Below are positions 34,592 through 41,921 of a stretch of 64,000 nucleotides of DNA, one piece after another. Made by a program: the position numbers and the translations under genes. Positions within the stretch are counted from its first letter, which is position 1. Every line of letters begins with the position of its first letter. The notes beneath the pieces were generated by a model that saw only the letters and a program-made list of their open reading frames with translations, had not been told where the DNA came from and ran no database searches. Source of the DNA: Anaerobutyricum faecale (GTDB taxonomy: Bacteria > Bacillota > Clostridia > Lachnospirales > Lachnospiraceae); the NCBI GenBank assembly GCA_019119645.1, contig DWWR01000052.1:9414-73413 (forward strand), given 5' to 3'.

Positions 34592-35266
34592 ATGACAAAG
34601 AAAGAAAGAGCCGCCATCGCCATCGAGCGGCTGAAAAAAGAATATCCGGATGCAGGATGCACTCTGGATTATAATGAAGCGTGGAAGCTTCTGGTCAGCG
34701 TCCGGCTGGCCGCTCAGTGTACGGACGAGAGAGTCAATGTGATCGTAAAAGATTTGTTTGCCAAATATCCGGGAGTGGAGGCGCTGGCGGCAGCGGAACC
34801 GGAGGACATTGAAGCCATCGTTCGTCCCTGCGGTCTTGGAAAAAGCAAAGCCAGGGATATCAGCAAATGTATGCGGATGCTCCGGGATGAGTTTGGCGGC
34901 CGGGTGCCGGATAATTTTGACGATTTGATGAAGCTTCCCGGCGTGGGAAGAAAAAGCGCTAATCTCATCATGGGCGATGTGTTCGGCAAACCTGCCATCG
35001 TTACAGATACCCACTGCATCCGGCTGTGCAACCGCATCGGCCTGGTGGACGATATCAAAGAGCCGAAGAAGGTGGAGATGGCTCTCTGGAAGATCATTCC
35101 GCCGGAAGAAGGCAGTGATTTCTGCCACCGGCTGGTGTTCCACGGAAGAGATGTCTGTACCGCCCGCACAACGCCTCACTGTGAGCGCTGCTGCTTAAAA
35201 GATATCTGCAAGGCCTACCCGGAATATAAGAAACAGGCGGAAGAAAAAGCGGCAAAGAAAAAATAA
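34592..35266 (+). CDS. nth: Endonuclease III
   Basis: A 224-aa base-excision repair enzyme (DNA glycosylase and AP lyase). The helix-hairpin-helix with catalytic Lys is LPGVGRKSANLIMGDVFG, and the catalytic Asp is in VTDTHCIRLCNR. The four Cys of the [4Fe-4S] cluster are at the C-terminus (CTARTTPHCERCCLKDIC); the first gap is seven residues rather than the usual six. GGGAGG precedes the ATG. Confidence 0.94.
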   Translation: MTKKERAAIAIERLKKEYPDAGCTLDYNEAWKLLVSVRLAAQCTDERVNVIVKDLFAKYPGVEALAAAEPEDIEAIVRPCGLGKSKARDISKCMRMLRDEFGGRVPDNFDDLMKLPGVGRKSANLIMGDVFGKPAIVTDTHCIRLCNRIGLVDDIKEPKKVEMALWKIIPPEEGSDFCHRLVFHGRDVCTARTTPHCERCCLKDICKAYPEYKKQAEEKAAKKK

Positions 35267-35344
35267 TAGCTGTACATTTGCAGATATAAGGTTTAAGAAA
35301 ACAGCGAAAACTGAAAATCAGGACAGAAAAAAAGAGAAAAGGAA

Positions 35345-35373
35345 TTGTTTTCCGGAAAAGATTGTAGTACAAT
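35345..35373 (+). promoter_or_regulatory. Promoter of purC
   Basis: TTGTTT (35345-35350), 17 bases, TACAAT (35368-35373). No purine riboswitch or PurR box was recognised in the leader. Confidence 0.5.
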
Positions 35374-35481
35374 TACTCGGTAAAACAAGAAATGAGCAGA
35401 CGGACGATGGAAATGCCTGCCTGCGAAGAGGAATGCGTACGCATATCCTGTAAGCATTATGGAAAGAAAAGGATGAGTGCA

Positions 35482-36357
35482 ATGAAAGAATTTAAACCGA
35501 TGAAGGAAGGAAAAGTACGGGAAATTTATGACAACGGCGACAGCCTGATCATGGTGGCCACCGACAGAATTTCCGCATTTGACGTGATCTTAAAGAACAA
35601 AATTACCGACAAAGGCGCTGTATTGACCCAGATGTCCAAATTCTGGTTTGACTATACAGAGGATGTTGTACCGAACCATATGATTTCCGTCGATACCAAG
35701 GACATGCCGGAATTCTTCCAGCAGGAGCAGTTCAAAGGCAAATGTATGATGTGCAAGAAGCTTGAGATGCTTCCGATTGAGTGTATCGTCCGCGGATATA
35801 TCACCGGAAGCGGCTGGGCAAGCTATCAGGAGAATGGTACAGTCTGCGGCATCAAACTGCCGGAAGGACTGAAAGAATCCCAGCAGCTGCCTGAACCGAT
35901 CTATACTCCATCTACCAAGGCAGAGATCGGCGATCATGATGAGAACATTTCCTATGAGAAATCTGTGGAGATTCTCGAGAAAGTTTACCCGGGCAAAGGT
36001 GAGTTCTACGCCAATGAACTGAAAGAAAAAACCATCGCCCTGTACAAAAAATGTGCAGAGTACGCCCTGAGCAAAGGTATCATCATCGCAGACACCAAGT
36101 TTGAATTCGGACTGGACGAGAACGGCAATGTGATCCTCGGCGATGAGATGCTCACACCGGACAGTTCCCGTTTCTGGCCAAAAGAAGGCTACGAACCGGG
36201 CAAAGGACAGCCATCCTACGACAAACAGTTTGTCAGAGACTGGCTCAAAGCTAATCCGGACAGCGACTACAATCTGCCGCAGGATGTCATCGACAAGACC
36301 ATCGCTAAATACAAAGAAGCTTACGAGCTGCTGACCGGCAAGCCACTCTCCATCTAA
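35482..36357 (+). CDS. purC: SAICAR synthetase
   Basis: A 291-aa enzyme of purine synthesis, joining CAIR and aspartate with ATP. Conserved parts: EGKVREIYD, ATDRISAFDVIL, VPNHMISVD, ECIVRGYITGSGW, and EFGLDENGNVILGDEMLTPDSSRFW. The ATG at 35482 or the in-frame ATG at 35473 could be used; spacing to AAAAGG favours 35482. It stands alone, without other pur genes nearby. Confidence 0.94.
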   Translation: MKEFKPMKEGKVREIYDNGDSLIMVATDRISAFDVILKNKITDKGAVLTQMSKFWFDYTEDVVPNHMISVDTKDMPEFFQQEQFKGKCMMCKKLEMLPIECIVRGYITGSGWASYQENGTVCGIKLPEGLKESQQLPEPIYTPSTKAEIGDHDENISYEKSVEILEKVYPGKGEFYANELKEKTIALYKKCAEYALSKGIIIADTKFEFGLDENGNVILGDEMLTPDSSRFWPKEGYEPGKGQPSYDKQFVRDWLKANPDSDYNLPQDVIDKTIAKYKEAYELLTGKPLSI

Positions 36358-36420
36358 GAGTTCACCGGAACCTTCCGGGGCCGGCAGGACGCATCAAAAT
36401 AAAACTATAAAAATCATGCA

Positions 36421-36465
36421 GGAAAAGCGTTGTTTTCTTTCGCAGAAAACAGCGCTTTTCTTTTT
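36421..36465 (+). terminator. Terminator of purC
   Basis: A long stem with a few G-T pairs (36421-36438 with 36444-36461, loop TTCGC) followed by T5. Confidence 0.85.
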
Positions 36466-36583
36466 GACCACAGCCATTCCTTCCCCCGGACGACCATTTC
36501 TGCCGCAATGAAAGCAAAAGATCAAATGAATAATCCTGCTGATAAAAAGATAATAAAAATCAATAAACACAAGACATATGTAA

Positions 36584-36614
36584 ATAAAATGCAAATAAAT
36601 CGACATAAAATGCA
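36584..36614 (+). promoter_or_regulatory. Two direct repeats 21 bases apart upstream of the C69 gene promoter
   Basis: ATAAAATGCA at 36584-36593 and again at 36605-36614, two helical turns apart, ending 19 bases before the -35. Possible activator sites. Confidence 0.35.
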
Positions 36615-36632
36615 TAAATATGTAAAAATTCA

Positions 36633-36661
36633 TTGACGCCATGTAAAGAAAGTATTATAAT
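36633..36661 (+). promoter_or_regulatory. Strong promoter of the C69 peptidase gene
   Basis: TTGACG (36633-36638), 17 bases, TATAAT (36656-36661). The leader is about 170 bases and holds several short inverted repeats but no known riboswitch. Confidence 0.75.
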
Positions 36662-36839
36662 GGCATCATTGCGGCAGGATAAAAATGACAGAAAACCTGT
36701 TGCCATTTCGGAAAAACCCTGCATTTCTACGGACAAAGATGAGAATGACTTGTCATGGACGAAATCATTCATATCGCGAGTACTGCATAGAAAAGAAGGA
36801 TTTTCCGGATAAATCTGCAAAACACAGGAGGAGAGAGAA

Positions 36840-38747
36840 GTGAAAAAAGCATTATTAACCATGCTGGCAGCTGTCGGCCTCATCGCCCTGGCAGCCGTTC
36901 CGGCAAAAGCCTGTACATCCTACTACGTAGGTTCCGACCTGACAGAAGACGGCTCCACGCTGTTCGGAAGGACGGAGGATATTGGAGCTAGGTACGATAA
37001 GGTATTTCAGGTGATTCCATCAAAAGAAATACAGGAAGGTGAAAAATGGAAAGATGAAAGTGGGTATACTCAGTTTCAAGGCGATTACAAAGATGGTTTA
37101 ACGAAAACTTATCGTTATACAGCTTGTCGGGATAGTAAAGAAGCAAACGATGGTCTTTTCGGTGAAGTTGGCGTTAACGAAAAAGGTGTCTCTATGTCAG
37201 CGACTACTACTGCCGGAAACAGTGCAGAGGCAAAAAAGGCAGATCCATTTGTAGGTAATTCTACAGGTATATCAGAAGAAAACTATGTGGACTATGTCTT
37301 ATGTCAGGCATCAAATGCAAGAGAAGGGGTAGAAATTCTGGCAGATGCTATTGATAAAAATGGTGTGTGGAAAGCAGCAGATGGTGTATTTATTGCCGAT
37401 AAAAATGAAGTATGGTATTTTGAAATTCTTTCAGGACATCAGTATTGTGCAATAAAGATGCCTGAAGATAAAGCAGCGATTATCCCTAACTGTCTTGTAC
37501 TTGGAGATATTGACGTAACAGATAATAACGTGATTACATCAAAGAATATTATAATTAAAGCGAAAGAGGGAAATATCTATCATGCGTCGCTGACAGAGCC
37601 TGGGAATGAAAATGCTCTTAATATCAAACTGACTTATGGCGGTAATGGGTATGCCTCTGTTAATGCCGACCGTATTCGTGCTGGGCAGTATATTTTGACT
37701 GGTGAAGATAACACAGGTATTTATACAGAAAATTACCAGGATATTTTCTTTGATATTCCTTCAAGAGATGTTACGGTTGAAAAGTTATATCAACTGGCCG
37801 GAAGTCAGTATGAAGAATTTGAAGATTTTTCAGAGGGAAGACCAGATAATTTGGGAAGTATTAGATATATTGGAGTAGCAAGTTCCGCGGAATGTCATAT
37901 CATGCAGATCCGCTCCGATATGCCTGCAGAACTGGCGACAGTGGAGTGGTTAAGTTTAAGTAGTGCGGCTTATTCGCCAATGGTTCCGTTCTATGGAGCG
38001 CTGTTAACAGATGTACCAGAATCTTATAAAGAGGAAGCATATGAGCACAGTGATACGTCTGCATATTGGACATTCCAGGATTTAGACTCATATGCAAGAA
38101 AAAGTACTATAAAAGATTATGTTAAGAAAGCAATCAAAACTTTCTACCGAGGGTATGTAAGCAAATTAGTATCTGATCAGAAAAATGTTGATGCTCAGAT
38201 GATGGATGTTTATAACAGCAATCCTTCTCAATTGGAAAAGAAGGCAACAGATTTGGGTATTTCCATTGGAACTCAGACAGTTGATATGGCGAAGAAATTA
38301 AATGCAGAAGTGATGTCAGAAAATTACACCCTTGACTTCACCACCGACTACAACGACATCAACTATTCTCTGACCGCGAAACCGGCGGAGCCAGAAACCC
38401 CATCCACCCAGCAGCCGCAGGCCACCGAGCCGCAGGCACAGACAGTTTCCGCTCCGGCTAAAACAGTCATCAAGAAACTGAAAAACCGCAAAGGTAAAAA
38501 GCTTCAGGTGAAGTTCAAAAAGGTTTCCGGTGCTGACGGATATGAGATTGCATATTCTAAAGGTGTAAACTTCGGTAAGAAGAAAACCACAGTGAAATCT
38601 TACAATGCGGCTAAGAATGTCCGCACCATCAAGAAGCTCAAAAAGGGCAAACGCTACTTTGTGAAAGTCCGTGCTTACAAGATGAACGGAACCCAGAAGG
38701 TTTACGGTAAATGGAGCCAGGTAAAAGTAGTAAAGATTAAAAAATAG
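36840..38747 (+). CDS. Secreted C69-family dipeptidase with a C-terminal Fn3-like domain
   Basis: A 635-aa secreted protein starting with GTG after AGGAGGAG. The signal peptide ends AKA and is followed at once by CTSYYVG, where the Cys is the N-terminal nucleophile of C69/U34 peptidases, as in related Ntn hydrolases. The peptidase region runs to about residue 490 with GRTEDIGARYDK and FGEVGVNEKGVSMSATTT. A Pro/Gln/Thr linker leads to a Lys-rich Fn3-like domain (VIKKLKNRKGKKLQVKF). The gene is mosaic: both ends match the window's usual composition, but about 37000-38310 is AT-rich with different codon use. Confidence 0.88.
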   Translation: MKKALLTMLAAVGLIALAAVPAKACTSYYVGSDLTEDGSTLFGRTEDIGARYDKVFQVIPSKEIQEGEKWKDESGYTQFQGDYKDGLTKTYRYTACRDSKEANDGLFGEVGVNEKGVSMSATTTAGNSAEAKKADPFVGNSTGISEENYVDYVLCQASNAREGVEILADAIDKNGVWKAADGVFIADKNEVWYFEILSGHQYCAIKMPEDKAAIIPNCLVLGDIDVTDNNVITSKNIIIKAKEGNIYHASLTEPGNENALNIKLTYGGNGYASVNADRIRAGQYILTGEDNTGIYTENYQDIFFDIPSRDVTVEKLYQLAGSQYEEFEDFSEGRPDNLGSIRYIGVASSAECHIMQIRSDMPAELATVEWLSLSSAAYSPMVPFYGALLTDVPESYKEEAYEHSDTSAYWTFQDLDSYARKSTIKDYVKKAIKTFYRGYVSKLVSDQKNVDAQMMDVYNSNPSQLEKKATDLGISIGTQTVDMAKKLNAEVMSENYTLDFTTDYNDINYSLTAKPAEPETPSTQQPQATEPQAQTVSAPAKTVIKKLKNRKGKKLQVKFKKVSGADGYEIAYSKGVNFGKKKTTVKSYNAAKNVRTIKKLKKGKRYFVKVRAYKMNGTQKVYGKWSQVKVVKIKK

Positions 38748-38783
38748 TGATAAAAGAATTGAAAGACAGAGATTGTCGGAAAT

Positions 38784-38818
38784 CAGGGCAGCGGGAGACC
38801 GTTGCCCTGTAGTTTTTT
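38784..38818 (+). terminator. Terminator of the C69 peptidase gene
   Basis: CAGGGCA (38784-38790) with TGCCCTG (38803-38809), extended inward by CGG/CCG, then T6. Confidence 0.8.
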
Positions 38819-38893
38819 CGGAAAATAAGAATATCATCCATATAGTATGAAAAAATGACTGTTTCCAACAGCATGTATGCACAGATTTTTCTA

Positions 38894-38922
38894 TTGATTT
38901 TTGTAAGATTTCGTTCTAGTAT
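38894..38922 (+). promoter_or_regulatory. Promoter of the gtrA-like gene
   Basis: TTGATT (38894-38899), 17 bases, TAGTAT (38917-38922). Confidence 0.5.
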
Positions 38923-38984
38923 ATTCTACGTGCTTTTCTGCACGCAACTCAATGATTTTATAAAGTTAATAACAGGAGCAGACA

Positions 38985-39404
38985 ATGTTTACGAAATTAA
39001 TGGAAATGTATCGCAGATACAAAGAACTTATCCTTTATGTGTTTTTCGGAGCGCTGTGTACTGTAGTCAGCATCGGTTCTTTTGCCTGGTGTGACGTGAT
39101 CATGCACATGGACCCGCTCATAGCTAACATAATCTCATGGATTCTGGCGGTGACCTTTGCTTATGTGACTAACAGTCTGTGGGTGTTTGAGGCAAAGCCT
39201 CACGGAATAAAAGAAATGTTCCGTCAGGCGACGGCGTTCTATGGCGGCAGACTGCTGACTCTTGCCATGGAAGAATTGATTCTTTTTATCTTTATCAATG
39301 GCCTTGGTCTGCCGAGCGTTGCCGTGAAAGTCGCTGCCCAGGTGGCTGTTCTCATCGCCAACTATATCATCAGCAAATGTATTGTGTTCAGGGAGAAGCA
39401 ATAA
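38985..39404 (+). CDS. GtrA-family membrane protein
   Basis: A 139-aa protein with four membrane segments and the GtrA pattern: LYVFFGALCTVVSIGSFAW, NIISWILAVTFAYVTNSLWVF, then FYGGRLLTLAMEELI and ANYIISKCIVFRE. GtrA proteins are thought to flip lipid-linked sugars during surface polysaccharide modification. No glycosyltransferase is adjacent. AGGAG precedes the ATG. Confidence 0.88.
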   Translation: MFTKLMEMYRRYKELILYVFFGALCTVVSIGSFAWCDVIMHMDPLIANIISWILAVTFAYVTNSLWVFEAKPHGIKEMFRQATAFYGGRLLTLAMEELILFIFINGLGLPSVAVKVAAQVAVLIANYIISKCIVFREKQ

Positions 39405-40051
39405 AATTGGGATTTGTAAAGGTGGTAACAGTTTTTCGATTAAACAGACAATGACGCAAGGGCACATACGGATTCGCCCGTCTCGGCCCTCAGTCGGACT
39501 GACCGGGAGTATCATTGTAAAATGACTATATCAGTCCTCCCTCACAGCTCGCGGTCGAAAGCCGTATGTGTCCAAAACGTCATCTGCCTGTTGAAAAGCC
39601 TTTGTTTCACCTTTACAAACATCCTGTGCTACATTGACAAAACAGCAGGTTATAGCTACAGACGAATAGCTGATGCCAAAATTTACAGTCGTATCTGTCT
39701 GGCATGTATGAACCTGTAGGGCAAGCCACACAGGTAGCTTTCCTGTCGGTTTGAATCAGGTATTTTTGCTATAATCCGGGTGATGCAGGAGACAGGGATT
39801 TGCGGTATATGTGATCATGATAGAAAAACGGATCAGGGAAGATCGACGACGACTGTGAGTGCAGGCGTCGATGACAGTCATAGAAAGAGAAGAACCTGCC
39901 AGCCTGCCGAAGTGGAGGAGGAGACTTCCTTGACTCCGTTTTTCTATGATACATATAAAGCCGCAAATTCCGTCTGTTCTTCTTCACCGGGATCATTCCA
40001 AAGCCTATAGATTCAAAGCGACAAATCCCCATTTCAGCCGCTTCTGCGGCA
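39405..40051. other. 647-base region without a convincing gene; structured, possible mobile-element scar
   Basis: Between gtrA and trmO. An imperfect inverted repeat joins GACGCAAGGGCACATACGG (39453-39471) to CCGTATGTGTCCAAAACGTC (39562-39581), enclosing further GC-rich pairing. No short frame here looks like a conserved protein. A decayed IS200/IS605-like end is one possibility, unproved. A small stem GCCGC/GCGGC followed by T6 near 40036-40057 may end rightward transcription. Confidence 0.4.
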
Positions 40052-40771
40052 TTATTTTTTATTCTGGATAATTTCCCTCACATATAATTCCATCCCATCC
40101 ACACAGAATCGCACACAATAGTTTCCAAAATCCATCCCGTAAATCCGTTCCGGGTCATCGTGGTAGGCCGGGCGGGGATCCAGGGCGAGAACTTCCAGCA
40201 GCGCCTGGCGTTTGTCCGGCGTGACGGCGGAGAGCAGCTCGTAATCGCAGTGAACTGTCAGGCGGTGGCTGCGGGCGGTGTCGGAAAAGGAGCCGAGGGC
40301 GTCCGGGTGATGATCCGAAACCGGGACATAAGGTTTGATATCATAGATGGGTGTGCCGTCCATCAGGTCGGCGCCGGAGATATAGAGGATGCAGCCGCCT
40401 TCCTTCAGCGAAATCCCTTCCAGCCGCACAGAAGAAAGTCCCAGGGGATTGGGGCGAAACGGCGAGCGGGAAGCGAATACGCCGGTGTGTACATTTCCGC
40501 CCAGCCGCGGCGGACGGACGGTCGGTGACCAGCCCCTGCCCTGATTTTCTGAGAAACCCCAGATGAGCCAGAGGTGCGTGAATCGTTCGATGCCCCGGAA
40601 GCAGTCTGGGTTCTGGAATTCTTTTTCAAAGGTGATATATGCCTGCAGGGAAGGCACCAGTCCGCTTTGACGCGGGATGCCGAATTTTTCCGGAAAGTCT
40701 GTGTGAATATGTCCGATGGGCCGGATGGTCAGGGTATCGGAAGAAACAGAAGATGCAGGATTCTTTTTCAT
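40052..40771 (-). CDS. trmO: tRNA-m6t6A methyltransferase TrmO (TsaA family)
   Basis: A 239-aa enzyme that methylates the N6 of threonylcarbamoyl-A37 in tRNA-Thr. The beta-barrel domain starts IRPIGHIHTDFPEKFGIPRQSGL, and HLWLIWGF, VFASRSPFRPNPLGLSSVRL and DLMDGTPIYDIKPYVP are conserved. A C-terminal extension of about 90 residues follows, as in E. coli YaeB. GGAGGA before the ATG; divergent from dus, so two tRNA-modification genes share a promoter region. Confidence 0.94.
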   Translation of the reverse strand: MKKNPASSVSSDTLTIRPIGHIHTDFPEKFGIPRQSGLVPSLQAYITFEKEFQNPDCFRGIERFTHLWLIWGFSENQGRGWSPTVRPPRLGGNVHTGVFASRSPFRPNPLGLSSVRLEGISLKEGGCILYISGADLMDGTPIYDIKPYVPVSDHHPDALGSFSDTARSHRLTVHCDYELLSAVTPDKRQALLEVLALDPRPAYHDDPERIYGMDFGNYCVRFCVDGMELYVREIIQNKK

Positions 40772-40937
40772 AATATTTGTCCTCCATGAAGATAATGTAA
40801 ATTTACTTTAGAGCGTTTCTGTGGTAATGTAATAAATGGTGTATTCCGGGGTGCCGACGGCGGACGATTGGATTCCGTCCGGAGGAAACGATCCGGGATT
40901 ACATACGTTTCATCATTATTATAAGAAGGAGAATTCC

Positions 40938-41873
40938 ATGAAAATTTACGCTGCGCCCATGGAAGGCGTCACCGGCTATGTGTACCGGAACGCCCACAGG
41001 CATTATTTCCAGGGAATTGATAAATATTATACACCATTTCTGACCCCCAAAAAAGGGAAAGGATGGACCTCCAGAGAAAAGAACGATATTGCACCGGAAC
41101 ATAACAGAAATATGACGGTGGTGCCGCAGATCCTCACCAATCAGGCGGAGGATTTTGTGCGGATGGCAGAGAAACTGGCCGACTGCGGGTATGAAGAGAT
41201 TAATCTGAATCTGGGCTGCCCTTCCGGCACCGTGGTATCCAAAGGGAAAGGCTGCGGATTTCTGGCGGACCGGGAAAAGCTTTTGCGTTTTTTTGAGGAA
41301 GTATTTGATAAAGTCACCGTCCGGGTATCGGTAAAGACCCGGCTGGGCCTGGACAGCCCGGAGGAGATCATACCTCTCATGGAGATTTACAATCAGTTTC
41401 CCCTGTCGGAAGTGATTATCCATGCGCGGATACACAAAGACTTCTACAAAAGGCCGGTGAACAGGGAGGCCTTTCGAAAAGGTTTCTTGCTGTGCAGGCA
41501 TCCCGTGTGCTACAATGGAGATATCTTTGCGGAAAAAGATTTCCAAAAATTTCAGGAAGAATTTCCCGGGGTAGACCGGGTGATGCTGGGCCGGGGCCTT
41601 ATCGCCAATCCGCAGCTGGCAGAGATGCTGATACAGGGCGGACAGCCGGAGAAACAGCGGTGGAAAGCATTTCACGACGAGGTGTGCCTCGGTTATGAGG
41701 AGATCATGTCCGGTGAGAGAAATGTTCTCTTTAAGATGAAGGAACTCTGGGCTTATATGCTTCCTATGTTTGAAGACGGGGAGAAGATTGGAAAGAAGAT
41801 CAAAAAGGCCGGACGGCTTCAGGAATATAAGGAACTGGTGGATACACTGTTCCGGGAGAAAAATTTCAAATAG
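40938..41873 (+). CDS. tRNA-dihydrouridine synthase
   Basis: A 311-aa FMN enzyme reducing uridine to dihydrouridine in tRNA. TIM-barrel features: AAPMEGVTGYVYRNA, EINLNLGCPSGTVVSKGKGCGFL with the active-site Cys, KTRLGLDSPEE, and IHARIHKDFYKRPV; then NGDIFAEKDF and GRGLIANP. The target uridine (Dus subtype) cannot be assigned. ATG chosen because it begins the conserved barrel and lies six bases from AGAAGGAG. Confidence 0.92.
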   Translation: MKIYAAPMEGVTGYVYRNAHRHYFQGIDKYYTPFLTPKKGKGWTSREKNDIAPEHNRNMTVVPQILTNQAEDFVRMAEKLADCGYEEINLNLGCPSGTVVSKGKGCGFLADREKLLRFFEEVFDKVTVRVSVKTRLGLDSPEEIIPLMEIYNQFPLSEVIIHARIHKDFYKRPVNREAFRKGFLLCRHPVCYNGDIFAEKDFQKFQEEFPGVDRVMLGRGLIANPQLAEMLIQGGQPEKQRWKAFHDEVCLGYEEIMSGERNVLFKMKELWAYMLPMFEDGEKIGKKIKKAGRLQEYKELVDTLFREKNFK

Positions 41874-41921
41874 ATCCGGTAATATCCGGATACCTCTGAA
41901 AAATGGGAAAGGGGCAGGAAA

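Noticed and set aside
35267..35481. Purine riboswitch before purC
   Set aside because: No three-way junction core or conserved loop bases could be recognised.
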